Below are positions 38,289 through 46,586 of a DNA stretch of 64,000 nt, piece after piece (the stretch's first letter is position 1; every line of letters begins with the position of its first letter). The stretch comes from JAJYKC01 sp963823105 (GTDB lineage: Bacteria; Acidobacteriota; Terriglobia; Bryobacterales; Bryobacteraceae). Under the pieces are notes generated by a model. It was not told the DNA's origin. It saw only the letters and a program-made list of their open reading frames with translations, and made no database searches. The DNA is taken from contig CAWGKC010000005.1 in the NCBI GenBank assembly GCA_963823105.1, positions 1,054,001 through 1,118,000 on the forward strand. Reading direction: 5' to 3'. A program made the translations under genes and the position numbers.

Positions 38289-41073
38289 CCGCCGTGCGCC
38301 GCTCCCGCGCCTCGGACTCCTGCTAGCAGCCGTCCTCGTTCCGGTTCCGTTTTGGGCGCAGTTGGCCACAGGCTCGATCGAAGGATCCGTCCGCGCCGCC
38401 GATGGCACGCCCACATCCGCCGCGCCGATTCTCGTCACCGGCGCCAACGGCTTCCGCACCGTCGTCGTCTCAAACGCCGCAGGCGAATTCTTCCTGACGC
38501 TCCCCTACGGACCCTACCGCCTATCCGCGCCGTCCGCGAGTACAATCGGCTACGTCGCCCCCTTGCAAACCGTACGCGTCGATCTCGTCACCGGCGCGCA
38601 GCAGACGTCTCCGCCGCCGGGCATTTGGACCGACGCCACCAAGGGCGATCTCTACCCCGAAGCCTTCAGCCTCTCCGGAGTCTTGCTGAGCCGCGAGCCA
38701 ACCAGCGTAACTCAGCCGCTCGATTTCACCGGCCTTCACGACAACCGTCTGGCCGTCGTATCGCAGCGCGGATTCTCCTGGACCGATACCCAGTTCAAGC
38801 TCTACGGAATGGACGCCACCGACTCCTATCAACCGGGCCTTCCCGCGGTCCTGCCCGACATCCAATCGCTCGACGAAACCGTCGTGCGCAGCGCCTTCGC
38901 TCAAACAACCTCATCGAGCGATGGCACGGAGGTCGCCCTATTTCTCGCCCAGCCTCGCGCCTCCTGGCACGGTGGACTTTCTTCCGCCAACACCGGCGCC
39001 GCGCTCTCTTCCACAAATTTGCCCGCACCCGCCAGCCGCGGATTGGTCCAGCAAAACGACCACTTCGGCTGGTTCACCCGCGACCGCGCGGAGGTCGCCG
39101 GGCCGCTCTCCCACATCGCCGATTTCTACGCCTCCGCCACCGGCCAATGGGCCTCCCAATCCGAGCCGCTCTTCGCCCCCGGAACCAATCAACGCATCCG
39201 GCTCCTTTTCGCCAACGCGCGGAGCCGCGTCCGCGCCGGCCCCAACGATCAATTCGACGCCCTCTACAGCGGCTCCCGGATCGATCTCTCCCAAGGCGGC
39301 ATCCCCGCCGGTCTCGAAGCGCTCACCGGCAACCGCCTCGCCCCATCCTTCGTTCTGCCCGGCGGATTCGCCGGCGCTCCGGAAACCGATCATCTCGATT
39401 TCGTTCAGGTCGGCTGGACGCACCTCATGCCCGCCGGCTCCGGGTTGGGCGTTCTCGAAGTCCGTTACGGATACTCCACCGCGCACCTCGATACCTCTAC
39501 GCCGGTCAATGGTCAAAGCCGCATCGAGCTTCTAGGCGGCATGGTCTCCGGAGCGCCGCCGCTGGCAAACCTCGCCATCCGCCCGCGCCAGGGCGTCGAA
39601 TCGGCGTGGCAGCCGGCCGCGTTTCGCGCCTTCGGAACGCATCATCGCATCGTCGCCGGCGGCGGATGGAAAACCGCCGGCCCCATCAACCGCTTCAACA
39701 CTCCTTCGGGAATGAATCTCACCACCGCCAACGGCGCGCCTGCGTTCGTGACGGAATTCAACGCCCCGCTCGATTCCCGCGAATTCATCCGGTCCCTCTC
39801 CCCCTTCGTCGCCGACCACGTCACCGTCACGCCCTCCCTCTCGCTCGACCTCGGCCTTCTCGCCGATTTCTCGCGCGGCTCCGTCCTCGCGCAATCGAGC
39901 CTCGCCCGGACCTTCGCCGCGCATCCGGATCTCATCGCCTGGAACAGCCTCTCGCCGCGCGCCGGCTTCGGCTGGCAAGTCCCCCGCTCCCACGGCCTCG
40001 TTCTTCGCGGCAGCTTCTTTCGCGTGTATACACCCTTGGCGGGAAGATATCTCGACTTCGGAAATCCCAACAGCCTCGGCGGCAGCGTCTATCAATGGAA
40101 CGCCTCCAACGCCAACCTCCCCTTTCAGCCCGCCCAACAAGGCAATCTGCTGCTCCGCTTCGGCGGACCGTACTCCTCCATCTCGCCCACGCTTCGCCGC
40201 CCCTTCGCCGACGAGTTCGATCTCGGCGCCGAATTTCCTCTCGCCCGCCGAAGCGTCGCCAGCGTCCACCTGTTTCGCCGCGACGACAAGAATCGCATCG
40301 CCGTCCTCGACACCGGCGTTCCCTTCACTGCGTTCACGCCCGTCGCGATCCTCGATCCCGGCCCCAGCGGCGTTCCCGGCGCTTTCGACAACCAGCGCCT
40401 CACCGTCTACGCGCAGAACCCCGCCACACTCGGCCAGGACCGGTACCTCCTCACGAATCCCGCCCGGCTGCGCATGATGAACACCGGCATGGAGGCCGAG
40501 GCCGGCACCGAATGGCGCGGCCTCGCGCTCCACGCCTCCTTCATGGCGGAGAACTCCTACGGACCCACCAACCCCGGCGATACGGTCTATGAAAACGATC
40601 CCGGCGTCATCGGCGCCCTGTATCTCGATCCCAACGCCGCCATCAACACCACCGGCCGCAGCTTCGTCGACCGCGCCTACGTCGGCAAGCTCCAAGGCAG
40701 TTACCGCCTCCCTTCTGTCTTGGGCGGAATCGAAGTTTCGAGCGTCGCCGATTACATGGACGGCCTCGCCTTCGCCCGCCAGTTGCTCGTCACCGGCCTT
40801 CCGCAAGGTCCCTTTCTCGTGGCGGCGACCGTGCGCGGAAGCCTCGGCGCCGGCAACCGCGCTCAGCATGTCATCAATTGGAATCTCCGCTTCAGCCGCG
40901 AATTCGAACTTCCCTTCGGAACCTTGGAGGCCACCGCCGACATTTTCAACGTCATCGACGCCGCGCAGAATATTCAGGAACAGGACCTAAGCGGAACCTC
41001 GTTCAATCTCCGCCTGCCAGTCGCCATCCAGCCGCCGCGCTTCCTCCGCATCGGATTCCGCTACGAGTTTTGA
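38227..41073 (+). CDS. TonB-dependent receptor-like protein with carboxypeptidase regulatory domain
   Basis: About 948 residues as read from 38227; the true start is uncertain, because this start overlaps the PAP2 gene by 62 bases and the signal-like segment (LGLLLAAVLVPVPFWAQ) begins only about 30 residues in. A CarboxypepD_reg-like domain follows (GSIEGSVRAADGTPTSAAPI, NAAGEFFLTLPYGPYRLSAP), then a plug-like region and a long beta-rich barrel (VRYGYSTAHLDTS, SFFRVYTPLAGRYLDFG) ending in GFRYEF, an outer-membrane C-terminus. Such receptors take up glycans, peptides or siderophores; the cargo is unknown. Confidence 0.75.
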   Translation: MSSWVVYLAIRSAASPCCANSRRAPLPRLGLLLAAVLVPVPFWAQLATGSIEGSVRAADGTPTSAAPILVTGANGFRTVVVSNAAGEFFLTLPYGPYRLSAPSASTIGYVAPLQTVRVDLVTGAQQTSPPPGIWTDATKGDLYPEAFSLSGVLLSREPTSVTQPLDFTGLHDNRLAVVSQRGFSWTDTQFKLYGMDATDSYQPGLPAVLPDIQSLDETVVRSAFAQTTSSSDGTEVALFLAQPRASWHGGLSSANTGAALSSTNLPAPASRGLVQQNDHFGWFTRDRAEVAGPLSHIADFYASATGQWASQSEPLFAPGTNQRIRLLFANARSRVRAGPNDQFDALYSGSRIDLSQGGIPAGLEALTGNRLAPSFVLPGGFAGAPETDHLDFVQVGWTHLMPAGSGLGVLEVRYGYSTAHLDTSTPVNGQSRIELLGGMVSGAPPLANLAIRPRQGVESAWQPAAFRAFGTHHRIVAGGGWKTAGPINRFNTPSGMNLTTANGAPAFVTEFNAPLDSREFIRSLSPFVADHVTVTPSLSLDLGLLADFSRGSVLAQSSLARTFAAHPDLIAWNSLSPRAGFGWQVPRSHGLVLRGSFFRVYTPLAGRYLDFGNPNSLGGSVYQWNASNANLPFQPAQQGNLLLRFGGPYSSISPTLRRPFADEFDLGAEFPLARRSVASVHLFRRDDKNRIAVLDTGVPFTAFTPVAILDPGPSGVPGAFDNQRLTVYAQNPATLGQDRYLLTNPARLRMMNTGMEAEAGTEWRGLALHASFMAENSYGPTNPGDTVYENDPGVIGALYLDPNAAINTTGRSFVDRAYVGKLQGSYRLPSVLGGIEVSSVADYMDGLAFARQLLVTGLPQGPFLVAATVRGSLGAGNRAQHVINWNLRFSREFELPFGTLEATADIFNVIDAAQNIQEQDLSGTSFNLRLPVAIQPPRFLRIGFRYEF

Positions 41074-41080
41074 TCCCGTT

Positions 41081-41614
41081 TCACTGCGGCCGCCACGTCA
41101 TCTCCACCCGCACCGGCATCTCGTTCTTCACCGGCACCGCGAGCAGCGACGGCGGATCGATCTTGAAATCGGTCAGCGTCGACGGAATCGTCCCCGTGAT
41201 CCGGATCTCTTTCCCTTGCGTCGTCATTTGGAAAGCAACCTGTTTATATTGCGCCGTCTGTCCCGCGAACTGCACTTCCAAATCGCAATGAATCGCCGCC
41301 GTTCCCGGCGCCGCTTCCGGCAATCGCGCCCGCACCGTGACCAGCGGATATTGCCCGCCGCGCGTCACCTGCAGCATGTGCAGGTCGCGGTTGCTGTCCC
41401 CGGAATCGAACGACTTCACCGGCGCCGCGATCAAAAAATCGCACTGTCCGCCGCGGCAAACGCCCTTGCCCCGCGCCGCGTGGCTGACGCCATCCACCTG
41501 ATGCAGCGGGTGAGACACATGATAGGTCAGGGTCGATTGGTCCAGCACCCATTGGCTGTCCGCGCACGCCAGCGCGGGCATCGCCACCAGTAAGAACGCC
41601 GTTCTTATTCGCAT
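41081..41614 (-). CDS. YceI-family periplasmic lipocalin-like protein
   Basis: A 177-residue exported protein (signal peptide RIRTAFLLVAMPALACA, then DSQ). The body shows the YceI pattern WVLDQSTLTYHVSHPLHQVD, FLIAAPVKSFDSGDSNRDLH and MLQVTRGGQYPLVTVRARLP, plus one extra Cys pair (VCRGGQCDF). YceI proteins bind polyisoprenoids or related lipids. ATG 41614 chosen by the signal peptide. The b561-like gene lies 10 bases upstream on the same strand, an arrangement like E. coli yceJ-yceI. Confidence 0.85.
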   Translation of the reverse strand: MRIRTAFLLVAMPALACADSQWVLDQSTLTYHVSHPLHQVDGVSHAARGKGVCRGGQCDFLIAAPVKSFDSGDSNRDLHMLQVTRGGQYPLVTVRARLPEAAPGTAAIHCDLEVQFAGQTAQYKQVAFQMTTQGKEIRITGTIPSTLTDFKIDPPSLLAVPVKNEMPVRVEMTWRPQ

Positions 41615-41624
41615 AGGCTCCCGT

Positions 41625-42492
41625 CTAAAACTTAAACACCACCGACGCCACGGCGAGCCCGAACGCCGCATAAGTCACCGTCGCCACCGCCCCGTGCGCC
41701 TTGGCGATCCCATGCACCCTCTGCCCCTGGCTTTCCTGGCTATAAGCCATCGCCCCCAGAATCGGCGTCAAGATCATCCCCGGCCCGTGAATCCACGCCA
41801 GAAACTTATGCAGCTTGATCGGCCCGCGCGTCGTCGTCCCCGGAATCCTCGGCGCGCGAATCGCGTAGTAAGCGGTCATGAAATACATGTCGCGCCGTCA
41901 CCGCGCCCAAAGCCCCATGCAGATCGCGCCCCAGCGGGCTGCCCACCGCGCCGTGCTTTCCCTTCGCTCCGTTCGAAGTGAAGATGGTCGCGATCATCGG
42001 CGCCAGCGTGATCAACCCGAACCGCTGATGCATCTTCAGCATGTGCGCCCGCCGGTCCAGCCGCGCCTGATCCGCCGCGTTCCCTTGCGTCTCATCCGTC
42101 GGGAACCCCAGATCCCCCAGCGTAGGCGGCGGCGCAACATTCGTCGAAGCCGCGCTCAACGCGAAGTCCCTGGTCTGCGCAGCCCCCACGGCGATCGCCA
42201 GGCTGGCCACCTTCGCCTCGAACCCTTCCGCCGATACCGTCACTTCGTAATTCCCCGGCGGCAAGCTCGGCGCGCTGTAAACGCCGTTGGCATTCGTCCG
42301 CGTCTCCGCCGCCTGCCCCGTCGAGACGTTCTTGATCGCGACCCTGGCGTTCGCCACCGCCGCGCCCGCCGGCCCCGTCACCGTTCCCGAAAGCGCCGCC
42401 CCGCCCGTCTGCGCTTGCGTCGCAATCGGCATCGCAAGAGAGAGAATTAGCGCCCCAATCTCAAAGTGCGGCTTCCACGACATCCGATTCAT
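41625..42492 (-). pseudogene. Carboxypeptidase-regulatory domain fused to a b561-like membrane domain, +1 frameshift near 41890
   Basis: ATG 42492 opens a signal-like segment (HFEIGALILSLAMPIATQAQ), then a CarboxypepD_reg domain (GAALSGTVTGPAGAAVANAR, NANGVYSAPSLPPGNYEVTV). A membrane domain with conserved histidines follows (LKMHQRFGLITLAPMIATI, DLHGALGAVTA); after one extra base it continues in the next frame (MYFMTAYYAI, KLHKFLAWIHGPGMILTP, KAHGAVATVTYAAFGLAV). Four hydrophobic helices carrying His suggest a haem-binding b561-type domain. Reconstructed length about 288 residues. The gene would be co-transcribed with the YceI gene. Confidence 0.65.
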
Positions 42493-42824
42493 TCGAGGCT
42501 CTCCTCTTGTCCCGCTTTTGGAGTGTATCATCGTCGGACGGCCATCGGCCCATTTAAGTTTCACTGCGTCGTCAAACTGCCCACAGGATCGGCTGAACTC
42601 CGCCGCTTTCACGTTTCGCGGACTGGATATCCCATTGAAATCGAATCTCCTACGCACTCGGAAACCGACCTTTCTTCAATTTGTAGAAAGGTGAAGCTAT
42701 CCCGGCGCGGATGGAAAGACTCAAGATCCGAACTGCGTCAACACCGAAGCAGCATTCCGCATCGTCTAATCCATCCGTAGCCGCATAGCCGAACCCTTCA
42801 AATGCTGCCCGGCCCACGTCGTAC

Positions 42825-43046
42825 ATGAGCGCGTCTAGGAAATTGAAAAGCCCGAACTCACCAAACTGCTCATGCGCGAACTTTACGAATAGAAGGTTTA
42901 CCCAGCGACTGGCTCGACAATCGCGCCCTCAGCATCGCGGTGACGCCCGCCGCCAACTCGAGGCTAAATCCGGCCGCAAAGTCGTCACCCGCCAAAACTA
43001 CCTCGCCGAAAAACCGGCGCCCCAACTTCCACCCAAAACCGAGTGA
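42825..43046 (+). pseudogene. Possible remnant of a short gene (decayed)
   Basis: Short coding-like pieces lie in different frames: IEKPELTKLLMRELYE near 42840-42887, GLPSDWLDNRALSIAV near 42896-42943, and DARRQLEAKSGRKVVTRQNY ending at the stop at 43046. The last resembles the C-terminal tail of Bro/DinD-like DNA-damage proteins, but that resemblance is weak. The pieces suggest a frameshifted remnant, not an active gene. Nothing else was recognised between 42493 and 43060. Confidence 0.25.
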
Positions 43047-43060
43047 CTCCGCACGCCGCC

Positions 43061-44122
43061 CTAAAAGCCATCGGCCTCCCCATTCACATCGTCGGGTATC
43101 GCGTCCGCGCCACTCGCCAGGCGCTCATCGGGCCGCCTCAAAATCTCCATCCGCTCACCCGCAATGGATATGCTGAGCCGGCCGTCCTTCATACTGCACG
43201 CGAGATCCGGCAATTCCTCCGAAACAGCGTCCAACAACGCGCGAATCGGCTCGTGTACGTACCGGTCGAGGAAGCCGCCCATCGTCGCGCCTGCCATCCG
43301 TCCAAGGTGATCCCACGCCTCCTGCCCGGCATAAACCTCGCCCTGGTTCCGCAGGAAAGTCTCGCGAAGCTCGCTCAATTTCGGATTCGCCGTCGAATCC
43401 AACACGATCAGCACCGGCGTATATCCACTCGCCCGGCAATCCTCGGGAAAATCCAGTTCCTCCCGCCATCGCCCTTGCCCCGATGCCGCGATCGTCACCC
43501 TCAATTTAATCTCGTAGGCCCGCTTGTCGATCTCCCGGATACAATCGACCTGGCGTCCCCTCCCGCTGCCCTGGCGCTTCACGGGACTCCGCCCCGCGCT
43601 AACGGAAACCCCTCCCATCGCGTTCGCGAGAATCGGCTCGAACAAATAGCCCGTCTCCTGACCGGCGCGATTATCGATATCGAAAATCCATTTCCTCCAG
43701 AATAGGAATGCCGCCAGCGCGCCCGGACTCAGCGAACCATACTGAAGCAGGCAGCGCGGGCCAACCTGATCGATCGTCGGGATCGGCTGGGAGCGCAGGA
43801 TACCCTCATACTTCAGCCGGGCCTTGTGCAGCGTCGCCAGACAGAAAAAATAGCTGTCCGCATCCTGCCGCAGACCAACCAGCCGCTCGAACAGACCCGC
43901 AAAATCCCGCCCTTCGATCCTCAATCCGGACAACGGACCCGATCCGAAAAACGGCGCCGGGTCCGCCGGCAGCTCCGGAAACTCCCCTTGCAACCCAAGG
44001 TCGCGCGCCACGACGCTGACCAGGTACGCGCATACCCCATCGTCCAGCGGAGCCTGCAACTCGCTGTTACCCACAGCCCTCACCCTGGCAATCAGCGCCT
44101 GATGCAGCTTGCTCAGCGCCAT
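43061..44122 (-). CDS. Type II restriction endonuclease, ApaLI-like
   Basis: A 353-residue nuclease downstream of and overlapping the methyltransferase by 10 bases. A PD-(D/E)xK-type core is visible: GRQVDCIREIDKRAYEIKLR (Asp, then Glu-x-Lys). It is followed by VTIAASGQGRWREELDFPED and CRASGYTPVLIVLDSTANPK, which look like the ApaLI family (GTGCAC-type cutters), although the recognition site cannot be read from the protein. It would cut unmethylated invading DNA. The frame is complete, so the system may be active. Confidence 0.72.
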   Translation of the reverse strand: MALSKLHQALIARVRAVGNSELQAPLDDGVCAYLVSVVARDLGLQGEFPELPADPAPFFGSGPLSGLRIEGRDFAGLFERLVGLRQDADSYFFCLATLHKARLKYEGILRSQPIPTIDQVGPRCLLQYGSLSPGALAAFLFWRKWIFDIDNRAGQETGYLFEPILANAMGGVSVSAGRSPVKRQGSGRGRQVDCIREIDKRAYEIKLRVTIAASGQGRWREELDFPEDCRASGYTPVLIVLDSTANPKLSELRETFLRNQGEVYAGQEAWDHLGRMAGATMGGFLDRYVHEPIRALLDAVSEELPDLACSMKDGRLSISIAGERMEILRRPDERLASGADAIPDDVNGEADGF

Positions 44123-45327
44123 AGTAATTCCTGGTACGGCCGCTCAGCCGCGGCGAACGCCGTAGCCACCATCTCACTCACCCGCTTAAGCACCGGACTC
44201 GAGCCTTCCGACAACGTCGGCACGAACGAGAGCAGCGCCCCCTGCAACCCCTCCACCCGGACCCCGCTCCTTAAATCCCTAGCCAGCGTCGAAGCGATCG
44301 CGCGCGCCAACAGCGGCGGAACGGCGTTGCCGATGATCTGTCCCTGTTCGGACGCGCTACCGCAAAACACGAAGTCGTCGGGGAAGGTCTGAAGCCGCGC
44401 GCACTCCCGAAGCGTCAACTGCCGCGGCTCCGTTGGATGAAGAAACTCCGACCGCGCCCCGCCCGTGACCGCCTTCGAAGGCTCGTCGCTCCGCAAGCGC
44501 CGGATGCCCGCCGGCGCCCCGCCCCTCTTCTCCGACGGAGTCCCGTCCATCACCCTGCGATTGGCCCGCCTCCGGTAGCTCTGGTGATGCAACTCCTCCG
44601 GAAGATCCCGCATCGTCTCGCCCGGCCCCAGAGCCATCGCCCTCTCCAGATCCACGCCACGCAAAGCCCGGTAGTAGTGCCCCTGCACCGCCCCCGGCGG
44701 ACGGGCCGACGCCTCCGGCAGCCCCGCCAACGCCTCGCCCAGCGTCTGAGTCGCGGGCAATCGCCGCGAGGCCAGCCGCGCCCCCGGCGCACCGAAAGCG
44801 CTATGCGTCGCCGCCGGAAACGTCGGGTCCCACCCCAGCCCTCCGATCGCGAGCACTCTCTTCCGATGCTGAGGAATCCCGTAATTGGCCGCGTTCACCT
44901 TGCGCAGGTGAATCCGGTACCCGCCCGCCACCAGCGGCTCCAAAAGCTCGAAAACGTGCCGCCCCTCGTCGGTCGTCAGGAACCCCTCCACGTTCTCGAA
45001 AATAAACGCCGCCGGCCGCAGCCTCAAAACCTGCGCGGCAAACCGGCTGACAAGACTGTTCCGTCCATCCCCGACCCTCCGCATCCCCGCCGACGAGAAC
45101 CCCTGGCAAGGCGGCCCGCCCGCGACCACAGTGACCGCCGGTATCTCGACATCCCCCGCGAGATCGATCTTCGAAACGGAGCCGCCCATGTTCCTCCGGT
45201 AAGTCTCAATTGCGCTGTCGTCCCAATCCGCCGCCCAAACCACATCGAACGCCTCGCGCTCGAACCCCAACGACAGCCCGCCCGCCCCACAAAAAAGATC
45301 CGCGACAGTTAGACCGGTTGATTCCAC
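44113..45327 (-). CDS. Type II DNA (cytosine-5) methyltransferase
   Basis: A 404-residue C5 methyltransferase with motifs in order: I LFCGAGGLSLGFE (SAM), IV GGPPCQGFSSAG with the catalytic Cys, VI FENVEGF, VIII NYGIPQHRKRV, IX LTLRECARLQTFPDDFVF and X IGNAVPPLLA. The target recognition region lies between VIII and IX. It protects host DNA against the overlapping nuclease; together they form one restriction-modification operon. About 105 bases separate its start from the caspase module, which runs the other way. Confidence 0.93.
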   Translation of the reverse strand: MESTGLTVADLFCGAGGLSLGFEREAFDVVWAADWDDSAIETYRRNMGGSVSKIDLAGDVEIPAVTVVAGGPPCQGFSSAGMRRVGDGRNSLVSRFAAQVLRLRPAAFIFENVEGFLTTDEGRHVFELLEPLVAGGYRIHLRKVNAANYGIPQHRKRVLAIGGLGWDPTFPAATHSAFGAPGARLASRRLPATQTLGEALAGLPEASARPPGAVQGHYYRALRGVDLERAMALGPGETMRDLPEELHHQSYRRRANRRVMDGTPSEKRGGAPAGIRRLRSDEPSKAVTGGARSEFLHPTEPRQLTLRECARLQTFPDDFVFCGSASEQGQIIGNAVPPLLARAIASTLARDLRSGVRVEGLQGALLSFVPTLSEGSSPVLKRVSEMVATAFAAAERPYQELLWR

Positions 45328-45432
45328 GGTTCGATAAGCTCAAGTGTAGACCGCCAACCACAGGCGACGCCAACAGCGGTGTCCCATCGACCCAGGTTCG
45401 CGGTCGGATGTGTGCCAAAATACCGACTGAAC

Positions 45433-46128
45433 ATGTTTGCGCTCGCCCAATTGGCCTCGATGCTCATGCAAACAGCGCCCGAACCCACCCAGGCGTCTTT
45501 CGGCGTCGAGCCGCGGGAGATCAGCATTGGAGGCAGCGCCAACCTAACATGGAATTTTCCTGCGGCGGAGCGGGCGTACCTCTCTAACGTCGGGATCGTC
45601 CGTGATCCGCGTGGCGGCACCATGACTGTAGCGCCGACCGAAACTACGGATTACGTAATTATTATGGAGCGGGGCGGCGAACCGACAATCATGTCGACAC
45701 GCCTCATCGTGCGAGGAAGCAAGGGCACCGAGAGCGATTGGCCGACCCCCCTTTTCACTGCTTATGTTGTCCCTATTCGCGAATCCTCCGCCCTGAAATT
45801 AGTCGATTTGGCATGCAGGGTTCGAAAGATCCTACAGGGGAAATTCGACATGCACCAGACGTCGGAAGATGGTAAGTTTGATTTCTACACCGCGTTTGCG
45901 GAACGTTCGGATCTGACTAGCGCAGATGAGCGGCGCCGGTTGAGGCGCAGAATCGCTTTCCGGGTGGAACTTTCTAAACCCGCGGGCCGCAAGGTCGAGA
46001 TCGAGGTGAGGGCAGCAATTCAATATCGGGTCGTTATTGACCGGCGCTGGTTCAATGAGAATCCATCGTCTTCCACCTATTATCAGATTGAGAACGAAGC
46101 GCTCATAAGCGAGATTCTCGCGAAATAA
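45433..46128 (+). CDS. Exported protein with an N-terminal Ig-like domain, first gene of caspase module
   Basis: From the ATG at 45433 about 231 residues. A weak signal segment (MFALAQLASMLMQTAPEP) precedes an Ig-like beta domain (QASFGVEPREISIGGSANLT, then the GTMTVAPTETTDYVI block), a fold seen in envelope and OmpA-linked proteins of this phylum. The C-terminal half is beta-rich and unassigned (DFYTAFAERSDLTSADERRR). An in-frame upstream start at 45379 adds 18 residues and is less likely. The stop TAA overlaps the next gene's ATG by one base, so the three genes form an operon. Confidence 0.6.
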   Translation: MFALAQLASMLMQTAPEPTQASFGVEPREISIGGSANLTWNFPAAERAYLSNVGIVRDPRGGTMTVAPTETTDYVIIMERGGEPTIMSTRLIVRGSKGTESDWPTPLFTAYVVPIRESSALKLVDLACRVRKILQGKFDMHQTSEDGKFDFYTAFAERSDLTSADERRRLRRRIAFRVELSKPAGRKVEIEVRAAIQYRVVIDRRWFNENPSSSTYYQIENEALISEILAK

Positions 46129-46586
46129 TGGGCCAGGACGACCAGCCACGGAGCGTGTTCAATAATCGAAGTTGGATCTTACTGTTATGGACTTTCGGAT
46201 TTCTCGCAAACGTACTTATCGTCCTATACGCCAGCCTATATTACTTCCGCCCTCCTGGCCCCGTCCCCGAGAAGTTTTACGAGCCTATGGTAAAGATACA
46301 AGAAGACATTGTCTCCTCGTACGGGATTTATTTAACGACCATCCTAACCTTCTTCTTTGGTAAAAGAACAGTAGGCGCGAGCGATTCCAAGTTCCTGGGC
46401 AGACTCGCGCTTGCTCTCACGGTCGTCTGGATCACGGTATTCACGGGGCTCGTAGCTGGATGCGTGTTCCTCAAGTGGTTTGACGTTTCTGATCTTGCGG
46501 AGGCACTTGAACGATGGGCAAAATCTACAGCGTTGATCGTGACGCCATTGATCGCGTACTATTTCAGCTCAGAGCGAGCGCAGTAG
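46128..46586 (+). CDS. Small multi-spanning membrane protein, second gene of caspase module
   Basis: 152 residues with three or four membrane helices: WILLLWTFGFLANVLIVLYA, then IYLTTILTFFFG, LALALTVVWITVFTGLVAGC and ALIVTPLIAYYFSS. A conserved soluble loop (RPPGPVPEKFYEPMVKIQED) lies between the first two. No family is recognised. Its 3' end overlaps the caspase gene by 73 bases, strong evidence for translational coupling and a joint role, perhaps as membrane anchor or effector. Confidence 0.55.
   Translation: MGQDDQPRSVFNNRSWILLLWTFGFLANVLIVLYASLYYFRPPGPVPEKFYEPMVKIQEDIVSSYGIYLTTILTFFFGKRTVGASDSKFLGRLALALTVVWITVFTGLVAGCVFLKWFDVSDLAEALERWAKSTALIVTPLIAYYFSSERAQ

Noticed and set aside
38352..40592. 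746-codon Arg-rich frame inside the TonB-type receptor gene
   Set aside because: Out-of-frame shadow; composition (Arg, Pro, His) is typical of a +2 reading of GC-rich DNA.
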